Shown here: in pieces, positions 44,721-53,221 of the stretch
Layout: each line of letters starts with the position of its first letter
Position numbering within the stretch: the stretch's first letter is position 1
Source of the DNA: Sphingomonas jatrophae
GTDB taxonomy: Bacteria > Pseudomonadota > Alphaproteobacteria > Sphingomonadales > Sphingomonadaceae
Direction of reading: 5' to 3'
Assembly: GCF_900113315.1 (NCBI RefSeq)
Contig: NZ_FOZG01000001.1
Span: 1,736,001-1,800,000 of the forward strand
DNA: 64,000 nucleotides
Translations under genes and position numbers: made by a program
The notes under the pieces: model-generated
What the model saw: only the letters and a program-made list of their open reading frames with translations
The model's database searches: none
What the model was told of the DNA's origin: nothing

Positions 44721-45515
44721 GTGGAAAGCAACGAAGCGCGTTACAGCACACCGAACCTGCCGCGCGAGGCGCGCGCGATCCGCCTCGGCACCCTGCTGTT
44801 CACCATGGTGGAGCCGCGGCCGGGGCACGAACTGGCCTATAATCGCTGGTACGAGCGCGACCATTTCTACAGCGGCTGCATGATCGGCACCTATACGCTG
44901 GCGGGCAACCGCTTCGTCGCGACGCGCGAATGCAAGGCCAAGCGTTTCGGCACGGTCGAGCGCGATCTCGCCAAGGGCTCGTTCCTCGCGCTCTACTGGA
45001 TCCTCGACGGGCATCATGCCGAATGGGATGCGTGGGGCGTGAAGCAGGTCAATGCGCTGCATGCCGAAGGCCGCATGTTCAAGGAGCGCGACCATATCCA
45101 CACCGGCATGTACGCCTATGAGGCCGAATATAATGCGCCGGGCAGCACCATGCCGATCGAGCTGGCGCTGGACCGGCCTTACGGCGGTGTCGCCGCCTTC
45201 ATCATCGCGCCGGCAGACGGCAAGAGCCGCGCCGACATTGCGGCATGGCTGGAGGGCGTCGACTCGCCCGGCGACGTCGCCCTGCTCGCATCCCCCGTGC
45301 CGCTCGACCCCACCCGCCCCGCCGACGTGCCCGCGAGCGAGGGCAATCACGTCGTCCTCGTCGCCTTCTCGGTCGAGGATCCGTGCGCGGTGTGGGACGA
45401 GCGCTTCGCCCCCTTCGGCCTCGCGATCGAGGCTGCGGGCGTCGGCCGGATCGAGTTTGCCTCGCCGTTCAAGTCGGTCGTGTTCGGCACCGACACCTAT
45501 GTGGACCAGCTGTGA
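44721..45515 (+). CDS. EthD-like uncharacterised protein
   Basis: A 264-residue protein I cannot name with confidence. The first half has YNRWYERDHFYSG, which resembles the W-x-x-DH signature of EthD/ferredoxin-like dimeric alpha-beta barrel proteins; the second half (from about residue 165) looks like a diverged repeat of the same fold. EthD proteins support P450 or ring-processing systems of unknown chemistry. No signal peptide is seen. GTG at 44721 follows GGGGAGG and opens a four-gene operon whose next start overlaps by 4 bp. Confidence 0.7.
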   Translation: MESNEARYSTPNLPREARAIRLGTLLFTMVEPRPGHELAYNRWYERDHFYSGCMIGTYTLAGNRFVATRECKAKRFGTVERDLAKGSFLALYWILDGHHAEWDAWGVKQVNALHAEGRMFKERDHIHTGMYAYEAEYNAPGSTMPIELALDRPYGGVAAFIIAPADGKSRADIAAWLEGVDSPGDVALLASPVPLDPTRPADVPASEGNHVVLVAFSVEDPCAVWDERFAPFGLAIEAAGVGRIEFASPFKSVVFGTDTYVDQL

Positions 45516-46297
45516 CCGCGCCGCTGCTGGACGGCCGCGCCATCCTGATCAGCGGCGTCGGCCCGGGGCTCGGCCGCAAGCTGGCGCTGCAATGCGCTGC
45601 GCAAGGCGCGCGGCTGGCGCTGGCCGCCCGCTCCGCCGCCTTCCTCGATGAGGTAGCGGCGGAGGTGCGGGAGAGCGGCGGCGAGGCGGTGACGATCCCG
45701 ACCGACGTGTCCGATCCCGCCGCCTGCCGCGCGCTGGTGACCAAGGGGGCGGAGGCGCTGGGCGGGCTCGACGCAGTGGTGAACAGTGCCTTCCGCTTCA
45801 CCGCCGACCGGTTCGAGGAGGCCGATCTCGACGGCTGGCGACAGGCGATGGCGGTCGCCTGCTTCGGCGGGCTGGAGATCGCGCAGGCGGCGCTGCCGCA
45901 CCTCAAGGCGTCGCGCGGCTGCATCGTCAATGTCAGCACCGTCGGCACGCGGCTCGGCTCGGACGGGTCGGGCGGCTACAATATCGCCAAGGCCGCGCTC
46001 AACATGGCGACGCGCCAGCTGGCGGTGGAGCTCGGGGGCCACGGCATCCGCGTCAACGGCGCGCTGATGGGCTGGATGGCGGGCGAGCCGCTGCGCCAGA
46101 GCTTCGCCTCACGCGCCGCCGCGCGCGGCGTTTCCCCGGAGAAACTCGAGGCCGATCTGGCGCAGGCCATTCCGCTCCGCCGCATCCCGACCGACGACGA
46201 ATGCGCCGGCGCGGTGATCTTCCTCCTGTCCGATCTTGCCGCCGCCGTGACGGGCGCGCTGCTGGACGTGAATGGCGGTCAGTATATGGCGAACTGA
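45512..46297 (+). CDS. SDR oxidoreductase
   Basis: A 261-residue SDR with SGVGPGLGRK as the cofactor motif, NSAF in place of NNAG, and catalytic serine plus Tyr-x3-Lys (YNIAK). The GTG start overlaps the stop of the EthD-like gene by 4 bp. The unusual cofactor loop (VGPGLG) recurs in SDRs of degradation clusters. It should be active on a ring alcohol or ketone. Confidence 0.86.
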   Translation: MTAPLLDGRAILISGVGPGLGRKLALQCAAQGARLALAARSAAFLDEVAAEVRESGGEAVTIPTDVSDPAACRALVTKGAEALGGLDAVVNSAFRFTADRFEEADLDGWRQAMAVACFGGLEIAQAALPHLKASRGCIVNVSTVGTRLGSDGSGGYNIAKAALNMATRQLAVELGGHGIRVNGALMGWMAGEPLRQSFASRAAARGVSPEKLEADLAQAIPLRRIPTDDECAGAVIFLLSDLAAAVTGALLDVNGGQYMAN

Positions 46298-46313
46298 TCG
46301 GGGAGGAGGCGCG

Positions 46314-47318
46314 ATGCGGTGGAAGCGGCGGCCGGAGGGATCGAACTGGGGCGATTTCGGCCCGGACGACCAGATCGGGCGGATGAACCTGCTGACGCCC
46401 AAGCGCCGCCTCGCCGCGGTGCGTGAGGTGACGGAGGGGCTCGCCTTCACGCTCAGCCTGCCGCTCGACCATACGGGCGCGGACAATCCGATGCGCAAGC
46501 CCCCGCGCCTGTTCGCCGAGGTGGTCGAGGGCGATCCCGCCTACAACCAGACGCTGCGCATCGGGGATGCCGCGACGTGCGACGTGATGTGCGACGATGC
46601 CGTCACGCTCTACACGCAATATTCGACGCAGTGGGATTCGCTCGCCCATTGGGGCCAGCAGTTCGATGCGGACGGCGACGGCGTGGCCGAGAAGGTCTAT
46701 TATAACGGCTACCGCGCGGGCGAGCATCTGGTGGCGCCGGCGGGTGCCCACGGCCCCGCCGCGCACGCGCTGGGGATCGAGCGGCTGGCGAGCGCGGGGG
46801 TGCAGGGCCGCGGCGTGCTGGTCAACCTCAAGGCGATATACGGCACGGAGCGGCGCTGGATCGGCCATGACGAACTGATGCGCGCCATCGACGCGCAGCG
46901 GATCGAGGTGCGGCCGGGCGATTTCCTGCTGCTCCACACCGGCTATGCCGAGGCGATCCTCGCCCAGGGGCCGGTGCCCGACATGGCGGTGCTGGACCGC
47001 ACCGGCGCGGTGCTGGACGGGCGCGATCCCCGGCTGCTCGACTGGATCGACGCGAGCGGCATCGTCGCCATCTGCGCCGATACGGTGGCCGTAGAGGGCT
47101 ATGACTGGGCCAACCCGCCGCGCGACGGCAGCACGATGCTGCCGATCCACGAACTCTGCCTGTTCAAGCTCGGCATCCATCTTGGCGAGCTGTGGGACCT
47201 GCACGACCTGGCCGACTGGCTGCTCGCGCACGATCGCCACGCCTGCCTGCTCACCGCGCCGCCGCTCCGCCTGCCGGGTGCGGTGGGATCGCCGGTGACG
47301 CCGATCGCGACGGTTTGA
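46314..47318 (+). CDS. Cyclase family protein (kynurenine formamidase-like fold)
   Basis: A 334-residue protein of PF04199. The metal motif HxGTHxDxxxH is degenerate: the region STQWDSLAH (residues 104-112) keeps Asp108 and His112 but has Gln106 for histidine. Directly after it is an insertion with DADGDGVAE (118-126), which resembles a calcium-binding DxDxDG loop. Relatives hydrolyse cyclic amides, lactones or diketones, so ring opening by hydrolysis is a reasonable guess. GGGGAGGAGG precedes the ATG. It follows the SDR by 16 bp and precedes another by 11 bp. Confidence 0.82.
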   Translation: MRWKRRPEGSNWGDFGPDDQIGRMNLLTPKRRLAAVREVTEGLAFTLSLPLDHTGADNPMRKPPRLFAEVVEGDPAYNQTLRIGDAATCDVMCDDAVTLYTQYSTQWDSLAHWGQQFDADGDGVAEKVYYNGYRAGEHLVAPAGAHGPAAHALGIERLASAGVQGRGVLVNLKAIYGTERRWIGHDELMRAIDAQRIEVRPGDFLLLHTGYAEAILAQGPVPDMAVLDRTGAVLDGRDPRLLDWIDASGIVAICADTVAVEGYDWANPPRDGSTMLPIHELCLFKLGIHLGELWDLHDLADWLLAHDRHACLLTAPPLRLPGAVGSPVTPIATV

Positions 47319-47329
47319 GGGAGGAGCGC

Positions 47330-48088
47330 GTGTCGGGTCAGTATGACGGCAAGGTCGCGTTCGTCACGGGCGCCGCGACGGGCATCGGCCGCGAAACCGC
47401 GCTCGCCTTCGCCGAGGCCGGCGCGCGCGTCGCGGTGGTCGACTGGAACGCCGTGGCGGGCGAGGAGACGTGCCACGCCGTTGCCGCGCGGGGCGGCGAG
47501 GCGCTGTTCCTCCGCTGCGACGTGGCGCAGACCGATCAGGTCGCGGACGCGGTGGCGAAAACGGTGGAGCGCTTCGGCCGGATCGACTGCGCGTTCAACA
47601 ATGCCGGCGTTGCGGCCCGCGGCGTGCCCGTGCACGAGATGAGTGAGGCGGACTGGGACCGCACGGTCGGCATCAACCTGAAGGGCGTGTGGGCCTGCCT
47701 GAAATATCAGTGCGGGCAGATGCTGGCGCAAGGCGGCGGCGCGATTGTCAACACCTCATCCATCATGGGCGTGGCGAGCGGGCCGGGCCTCGCCGCCTAT
47801 TCGGGCTCGAAATCGGGCGTGATCGGGCTGACCAAGGCCGTCGCGCTCGATTATGCGCGCTTAGGCATCCGGGTGAATGCGGTCTGCCCCGGCGGCATCG
47901 GGGAGACGGGTATCACTTCGGCGGCGGAGAACCTTGCCGACATGGCCGCGCTCGCGCAGGCGACGCCGATGGGCAAGCTCGGCGAACCGCGCGACATTGC
48001 CGAGGCGGTGCTGTGGCTCTGCTCGCCCGCGGCCAAGTTCGTGACCGGGCAGGCGCTGGTGATCGACGGCGGCTTCACCGTGTGGTGA
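47330..48088 (+). CDS. SDR oxidoreductase
   Basis: A 252-residue classical SDR with TGAATGIGRE, NNAGVA, serine and Tyr-x3-Lys (YSGSK), all standard. The GTG start has GGGAGGAG just upstream. It is the last gene of the 44721-48088 operon and is convergent with the SnoaL-like gene at 48095. Confidence 0.9.
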   Translation: MSGQYDGKVAFVTGAATGIGRETALAFAEAGARVAVVDWNAVAGEETCHAVAARGGEALFLRCDVAQTDQVADAVAKTVERFGRIDCAFNNAGVAARGVPVHEMSEADWDRTVGINLKGVWACLKYQCGQMLAQGGGAIVNTSSIMGVASGPGLAAYSGSKSGVIGLTKAVALDYARLGIRVNAVCPGGIGETGITSAAENLADMAALAQATPMGKLGEPRDIAEAVLWLCSPAAKFVTGQALVIDGGFTVW

Positions 48089-48094
48089 GAAGGC

Positions 48095-48466
48095 TCATCC
48101 CGCCGGCTCGATCCTGATCGCGGCGATCCGGCCATCCCTGATGCGGTAGCGGCCGACGAGGTCGAGCGTGATCGTCTGCCCCTTGGCGAGGCGCTGCCCC
48201 ATGAAGTCGGGAATGTCCTCCCGGGCGGTGAGGCGATCGGTGATGCGCACGGTGGCGCCGTCCGCGTCCGCCGCGATCTCCACCGGCTCCATGCGGTCGA
48301 CGAACAGGCCGATCATATAGGCGTAGGTGGCCAGATAAGCGTCCCGGCCGCGCTGCTCGCCTGCGGCCGAGGTCAGCACCACGTGGTCGTCAAGCAGGGC
48401 CCCCAGATGCGCCGGATCCTCGGCATTGTAGGCGGCGTAATAGGCGCGCATCGTCTCTTCCGACAT
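48095..48466 (-). CDS. SnoaL-like / NTF2-fold protein
   Basis: A 123-residue NTF2-fold protein with the typical start MRAYYAAYNAEDPAHLGALLDDHVVL and the end GRYRIRDGRIAAIR. It is about the size of ketosteroid isomerase, but the catalytic Tyr/Asp pattern cannot be confirmed by eye. GGGAGAG precedes the ATG. It follows the SDR gene by 15 bp in the same operon. Confidence 0.83.
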   Translation of the reverse strand: MSEETMRAYYAAYNAEDPAHLGALLDDHVVLTSAAGEQRGRDAYLATYAYMIGLFVDRMEPVEIAADADGATVRITDRLTAREDIPDFMGQRLAKGQTITLDLVGRYRIRDGRIAAIRIEPAG

Positions 48467-48481
48467 AATGCTCTCCCTCGA

Positions 48482-49285
48482 TCAGCCGGCGGACAGGAAT
48501 TCGGCATAGGCCGGGTGGTGCGCCAGCAGGCCGCCGTCAACCGACACGATCTGTCCGGTGATGAACGCCGCCGCGGGTGAGACGAGGAACAGCACCGTGG
48601 CCGCGACGTCCTCCGGCAGCCCGAGCCGCGGGGTGAGGTGGTTGCGGCGGTAGATGTCGATTTGCTGAGGGCTCACGTTGGCGGTGAGCGCGGGCGTTTC
48701 CATCACCCCCGGCGCGATCGCGTTGCAGCGTATGCCCTGCTTGCCGTGCAGCGTCGCGACATAGAGCGTCAGCGCGTTGAGCCCGCCCTTCGACGCGCCA
48801 TAGGCCGGGCGCGACAGATCGCCGACCAGCCCCGAGGCCGACGAGGTGTTGACGATCGCGCCGCCGCCGCGCGCCAGCATGTGCGGGATGGCATGCTTGC
48901 ACCCCAGCATCGGCCCGCGCAAATTGACCGCAAACGCCTCGTCCCAGACGGCCACGTCCATCGACACGATGTCGCGGTCGCGCGCCATCAGCGTGGGCGA
49001 CGAGGCGGCGGCATTGTTGTGCAGGATGTCCAGCCCGCCGAAGCGTGCGACCGTCGCCGCGACCATCGCCTGCACATCCTCCTCGCGCGCCACGTCGCAG
49101 GCGATGCCGAGCGCCGCCCCGCCCGCCGCCTCGATCTCCCCGGCCACGCCGCCTGCACGCGCGCCATCGAGATCGGCGACGGTCACCGCCGCGCCCGCCC
49201 GCGCCAGCAGCAGCGCCGTGGCGCGGCCGATGCCCGATCCCGCGCCCGTGACGATGGCGACCTTGCCCTCAAGCACCTTGTCCAC
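48482..49285 (-). CDS. SDR oxidoreductase
   Basis: A 267-residue classical SDR with TGAGSGIGRA, NNAA, serine and Tyr-x3-Lys (YGASK). The GTG at 49285 is chosen because AAGGAGGG lies nine bases upstream; the frame stays open to an earlier ATG without such a site. It is divergent from the pseudo-SDR gene at 49403, with a near-match to the TTCCG operator between them. Confidence 0.88.
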   Translation of the reverse strand: MDKVLEGKVAIVTGAGSGIGRATALLLARAGAAVTVADLDGARAGGVAGEIEAAGGAALGIACDVAREEDVQAMVAATVARFGGLDILHNNAAASSPTLMARDRDIVSMDVAVWDEAFAVNLRGPMLGCKHAIPHMLARGGGAIVNTSSASGLVGDLSRPAYGASKGGLNALTLYVATLHGKQGIRCNAIAPGVMETPALTANVSPQQIDIYRRNHLTPRLGLPEDVAATVLFLVSPAAAFITGQIVSVDGGLLAHHPAYAEFLSAG

Positions 49286-49300
49286 GTTTAACCCTCCTTT

Positions 49301-49316
49301 TTCCGGAGCGGCGCAA
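49301..49316. promoter_or_regulatory. Operator TTCCG-N6-CGcAA (9 of 10)
   Basis: TTCCG-GAGCGG-CGCAA in the 117-bp divergent spacer between SDR genes. It is 86 bp upstream of the plus-strand pair at 49403, like the other sites, but only 15 bp from the minus-strand GTG, where it touches the ribosome-binding stretch. Confidence 0.5.
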
Positions 49317-49402
49317 TTGGTGCGCACCGGTCGATCGAAACGGCGAAATCAGGCATCACCCCGTCCGAAGCCGCGCAAGCGACGCGGATGATGGAGAGGC
49401 GG

Positions 49403-50014
49403 ATGGAGCACGACATCCTGGTCATCGGCACGGGCGCGCCCGAAACGCGCGGCATCGCCGACGCGCTGGAGGCGCGGATGGTGACGCTGGAGCCGGGCGG
49501 CGCGGCCGGCTGGCGGGCTGCGCTGGATCCCGAACCGCCCGCGGCGACGGTGATCGTCGCGCTGTTCCACCCGCTCCACCCGCCCGAGCCCGCCGTCGTG
49601 CTCGATCCCGCGACATGGGCGGCGCGGAGCGACGGTCCGCTGCTCGACTGGATGGTGGCGCTGGGCGGCGCCGCGGCGCTGTGCGCGGACGGTGGCGCGA
49701 TCCTCGCGGTGGTGGACGAGGTGCCCGCGCTCGACGCGGCAGGCATGGCGCCTGAGGCGGGCGTGGCCGAGGGCGTCGCCGCCTTGGTCCGCTCGCTCGC
49801 TCTATCCGAGGGGAAGCGCGGCGTGCGGGCGAACACCGTCTCGACGCCCTTCCGGCTGATGCGCAAGCCGCCTGTGCTGCCCCCACCACCGCTCGCCGGC
49901 TTTCCGGGCACGTTCGAGGGGGACGTGCTGGAGAGCATCCGTCTGCTTCTCTCGCCGCACGCGGCACATTTCAGCGGGCATGTATTTCCGGCGGATCGGG
50001 GGCGGTCATGGTGA
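49403..50014 (+). CDS. Non-catalytic SDR-like protein (pseudo-SDR)
   Basis: A 203-residue protein that keeps only parts of the SDR fold. It starts HDILVIGTGAPETRG without a proper TGxxxGxG, has no NNAG and no Tyr-x3-Lys (AGMAPEAGVAEG stands there), yet retains the following VAALVRSLALSEGKRGVRANTVS, which is the SDR RVN region. It is short by about 50 residues. It overlaps the complete SDR at 50008 by 7 bp. This layout recalls BbsC/BbsD, where an inactive SDR subunit pairs with an active one. ATG 49403 follows GGAGAGG. Confidence 0.72.
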   Translation: MEHDILVIGTGAPETRGIADALEARMVTLEPGGAAGWRAALDPEPPAATVIVALFHPLHPPEPAVVLDPATWAARSDGPLLDWMVALGGAAALCADGGAILAVVDEVPALDAAGMAPEAGVAEGVAALVRSLALSEGKRGVRANTVSTPFRLMRKPPVLPPPPLAGFPGTFEGDVLESIRLLLSPHAAHFSGHVFPADRGRSW

Positions 50015-50778
50015 GCGGCACGGACAGTCACGTCGTCCTCGTGACGGGAGCGAGCGGCGGCGTCGGCCGCGGCATCGCCATCGCCTGCGGCCAGGCCGGC
50101 TGGACGGTGTGGATCGCCGCCCGGCGCGCCGCCGAGGGCGAGGCGGTGGCGGACGAGGTGACGGCGGCGGGCGGCGCGGGCCGCTTCGTCGCGTGCGATG
50201 CGGGGGACGACGCCTCGGTGCAGGCCGCCATCGCCGCGGTGATCGCGCGCGACGGGCAGCTGGACGGCGCGGTCCACAATGCGACGAGCGGCCTCTCCGC
50301 GACGAAGCACGGGCCGCTTGCCAGCTACGGCGTGGCGGACATGGAGGATCAGATTGCCGTCGGCGTCCGCGGCGCCTGGCTGCTCGCCCGCCACGCCTTT
50401 CCGCACCTGAAGGCGACGGGAGGCGCCCTGCTGGTGCTGACCTCCGAGGCGGGGTTCGAGGGCAAGGCGGGCCTGCCCGTCTATGCCGGGGTGAAGGCGG
50501 CGCAGCGCGGCTTCCTGCGTGCGCTGGCGCGCGAGTGGGGGCCCGAGGGCGTGCGCGTCAACGGCCTCGCCCCGCTCGCCACGACACCCGCGCTGGTGAC
50601 CGCCTTTGCGCACGATCCGGAGATGGAGAAGCGCGTGATGGGCCGCAATCCGCTCGGCCGGCTGGGCGATCCGGTGCGCGATATCGGCGGCGCCGCGCGC
50701 TTCCTGCTGTCGCGCGAGAGCGCCTATGTCACTGGCCACACGTTGATGGCGGATGGCGGCGCCTGCCCGGTGACCTGA
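50008..50778 (+). CDS. SDR oxidoreductase (partner of the pseudo-SDR)
   Basis: A 256-residue classical SDR with TGASGGVGRG, HNAT in place of NNAG, and Tyr-x3-Lys (YAGVK). Its catalytic serine lies in LTSEAGFEG. It begins inside the 3' end of the pseudo-SDR gene, which implies translational coupling and possibly a complex. It is a paralogue of the SDR at 27575 (shared YAGVK and LAPLATTPA). Confidence 0.87.
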   Translation: MVSGTDSHVVLVTGASGGVGRGIAIACGQAGWTVWIAARRAAEGEAVADEVTAAGGAGRFVACDAGDDASVQAAIAAVIARDGQLDGAVHNATSGLSATKHGPLASYGVADMEDQIAVGVRGAWLLARHAFPHLKATGGALLVLTSEAGFEGKAGLPVYAGVKAAQRGFLRALAREWGPEGVRVNGLAPLATTPALVTAFAHDPEMEKRVMGRNPLGRLGDPVRDIGGAARFLLSRESAYVTGHTLMADGGACPVT

Positions 50779-50786
50779 GGGCCGGC

Positions 50787-52001
50787 TCACCGCACGACGA
50801 GGTCGAGCGTTTCCGGCCCATATTCGAGGTGATGCGCGACGCAGCGCCACTCAAAGCCGGGCGCGAGGGCGAGGCCGCCGGGCGGGAAGCGCGCGATCAG
50901 TTCCTCCAGCACGACGCGGCCGATCATGCGCGTCAGGTGATTGCCCGTGCACAGATGCGCGCCGAAGCCGAAGGAGAGGTGCGCATCGCCATTGCTCCGG
51001 TCCAGCCGGAAGCTGCCGGGATCGTCGAACACGTCCGGATCGCGGTTCGCCGCGTGGATGCCCAGCATCAGATGCTCGCCCTTGTGCACCGGGCAGCCGC
51101 CGATCGCGCCATCCTCGCGCGCGGTGCGGAACAGGAAGGCGACCGGCGGCTCGAAGCGCAGCGACTCCTCGACCGCGGCGGGGATCAGCGCGGGATCGTC
51201 GCGCAAGCTCTGCTGGAAGGCCTCGTCCGCGACGAAGCGGTAGGCGAGGTTGCCGAGCATGTAGCTGGCCGACAGCGAGCCCGACAGGATGTTCACCATC
51301 AGCGTGCGGACATGATGCGCGCCGATCCGCCAGCCATCCTCGTCCCGCGCATGGACCATCGTGGCGAGCAGGTCGTCCGCCCCGCCCGGCCCCGCCACCT
51401 CGCGCTCGGCGATCAGCGCATCGAGCATCGCGGCGAATTCGGGAAAGGCGCCGGCAATGCCGTCGCCCCGTTCGGTGCGGCCGTGCGACGGCCATGTGCT
51501 GTGCAGCAGCTCGTTGCACCATGCCATCGCCTGATCGTGCAGTTCGTCCGGCACGCCCATGGCGTGGGCAGAGACGGAGCCCGGCAGCGGGATGGCGAGC
51601 GCGGTCATCAGGTCGCCCCCGCCCGCTTGGGCGAACCGCTCCAGCCGGCGGCGCACATTGGCGCGCGTCCACGGCTCGGCGGCGCCGCCCGCCTTCAGCG
51701 TGAAGCCGCGCATCAGGATGCGGCGGATGCGCGGGTGGAGCGGCGCGTCCAGCTCGCCAAGGAAGCTCTCCTCCACCGGCACGGTGACGCCCGGCGCGCG
51801 CATGTCGCCGACCGAGGAGTAGCGGGCGATGTCGCGAAAGGCGTCGCGCGTGTCGCGCCAGCGCGTCGTCAGCACGAGGTTCTCGGCGGGGCGGCAGACG
51901 GGGCGCGCAGCGCGGATGCGGTCCATCAGCGCGAAATCCTTGGCTTTCGCCGGATCCTGCGGGCTGAAGGCGAAGTCGGTATCGACCGGCGGCACCGTCA
52001 T
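50787..52001 (-). CDS. Cytochrome P450 with atypical I-helix
   Basis: A 404-residue soluble P450. The K-helix ESLR fits ExxR and the heme loop FGFGAHLCTG gives the thiolate at about Cys351. The I-helix reads SGSLSASYM, so the usual acid-threonine pair (A/G-G-x-D/E-T) is missing. This can mean altered oxygen activation or a substrate-assisted mechanism. The ATG overlaps the stop of the next P450 gene upstream by 4 bp, so the two are co-translated. Confidence 0.9.
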   Translation of the reverse strand: MTVPPVDTDFAFSPQDPAKAKDFALMDRIRAARPVCRPAENLVLTTRWRDTRDAFRDIARYSSVGDMRAPGVTVPVEESFLGELDAPLHPRIRRILMRGFTLKAGGAAEPWTRANVRRRLERFAQAGGGDLMTALAIPLPGSVSAHAMGVPDELHDQAMAWCNELLHSTWPSHGRTERGDGIAGAFPEFAAMLDALIAEREVAGPGGADDLLATMVHARDEDGWRIGAHHVRTLMVNILSGSLSASYMLGNLAYRFVADEAFQQSLRDDPALIPAAVEESLRFEPPVAFLFRTAREDGAIGGCPVHKGEHLMLGIHAANRDPDVFDDPGSFRLDRSNGDAHLSFGFGAHLCTGNHLTRMIGRVVLEELIARFPPGGLALAPGFEWRCVAHHLEYGPETLDLVVR

Positions 52002-53221
52002 GCCTGCAACCTCCGGATCGGGGCGGCGGCGAGGCCGCGGGTCGGCACCAGCTGGTTGCGCACCACCCCCGCCTCGTCGACCTCGTAATCGGGCATGACG
52101 TCCAGCAAGGCGGTGAGCGCCACGCGCGTCTCCAGCCGGGCGACGGCGGCGCCGAGGCAGGTGTGGATGCCCTGGCCGAAGCTCCAGTGCGTCTTGACGC
52201 GCGGGCGATCGAGATCGAGCCGTTCGGGATGGTCGAACACCGTCTCGTCATGGTTGGCCGCGCCGTAGAGAATCAGCACCTGATCACCCGCCGGGATGGT
52301 GACGCCGTGCAGCGTGACATCGCATGTGGTGGTGCGCGCCAGCCCTTGCACGGGCGAGACGAAGCGCATCAGCTCCTCCAGCGCCGCAGGCCAGCGCGAC
52401 GGATCGGCGACCAGCTTGCGCCGCTCCACCGGCCAGCGGCCGAGCGCGAGCGCGGCATTGGCGATCATGTTCATGGTCGTATTCTGCGACGCATCGTGGA
52501 GCAGCGAGCAGAAGCCGGCAATCTCCGCATCGCTCAGCTCCACGCCCGCTTTGTCGTGATGGAGGATCTCGGAGATCAGATCGGCCCCGCGGTGGCGGCG
52601 GCGCTCGGCCACCAGCTGCTTCCAGTAAGCGTCCATCTCGCCATAGGCGGCGAGGGCTGCGGGGCTGGTGAAATCGTTGCCGGCCAGCGTATCCATGTTC
52701 CAGCGCAGGAAGCGCGCGCGGTCCGCCACGGGCAGGTCCATCAGCGAGCACATGGTGAGCGTCGGGATCAGCTGGGCGAAATCGGTCGCGACGTCGAGGC
52801 GGCCGTCCTGCACCCGCTCGTCCAGGATGTCGCGGGCGGCGCGGGCGACGGCGGGCTCCAGATCGGCGATGCGGCGGGGGGTGAGGATGCGCGAGAGGAT
52901 CGCGCGCAGCTCGTCGTGGCGCGGCGGGTCCATGTTGAAGATGTTGGGCGGAATGAGGCTGATGTCGGTATCTATCAGCGTGCCCTTGGCAGAGGAGAAG
53001 CGCCGCCAGTCCTTCAGTGCCATGTCGACGTCGGCGGCGCGGCTGAGCATCCAGTAATGCGGCCACAGGCGCCCCTGCGGCGTGGCATGGCGATAGACGG
53101 GATGATCGCGCCTGAGCACGCGGTAGGCGGCGAAGGGATCCTCATACCAGCGGGGATCGAACGGGTCGAAGTCGAACGCATCCGCGTCCGCCATATCCTG
53201 CGCCAGCGCCGTCTCGGCCAT
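51998..53221 (-). CDS. Cytochrome P450
   Basis: A 407-residue soluble P450 with ELMR (ExxR) and the heme loop FGQGIHTCLG (Cys355). Its I-helix reads DASQNTTMNM: the threonine is kept but the acid is asparagine. No ferredoxin lies nearby; the only one in the window is at 10294. GGAGAGG precedes the ATG. A TTCCG-N6-CGGAA operator sits 90 bp upstream in the spacer behind the crotonase genes, so the P450 pair probably has its own promoter. Confidence 0.92.
   Translation of the reverse strand: MAETALAQDMADADAFDFDPFDPRWYEDPFAAYRVLRRDHPVYRHATPQGRLWPHYWMLSRAADVDMALKDWRRFSSAKGTLIDTDISLIPPNIFNMDPPRHDELRAILSRILTPRRIADLEPAVARAARDILDERVQDGRLDVATDFAQLIPTLTMCSLMDLPVADRARFLRWNMDTLAGNDFTSPAALAAYGEMDAYWKQLVAERRRHRGADLISEILHHDKAGVELSDAEIAGFCSLLHDASQNTTMNMIANAALALGRWPVERRKLVADPSRWPAALEELMRFVSPVQGLARTTTCDVTLHGVTIPAGDQVLILYGAANHDETVFDHPERLDLDRPRVKTHWSFGQGIHTCLGAAVARLETRVALTALLDVMPDYEVDEAGVVRNQLVPTRGLAAAPIRRLQA

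Noticed and set aside
49403-50014. Pseudo-SDR as a pseudogene
   Set aside because: The frame is intact, has a good ribosome site, an operator-like sequence 86 bp upstream and overlaps the next gene; this favours a functional short protein.
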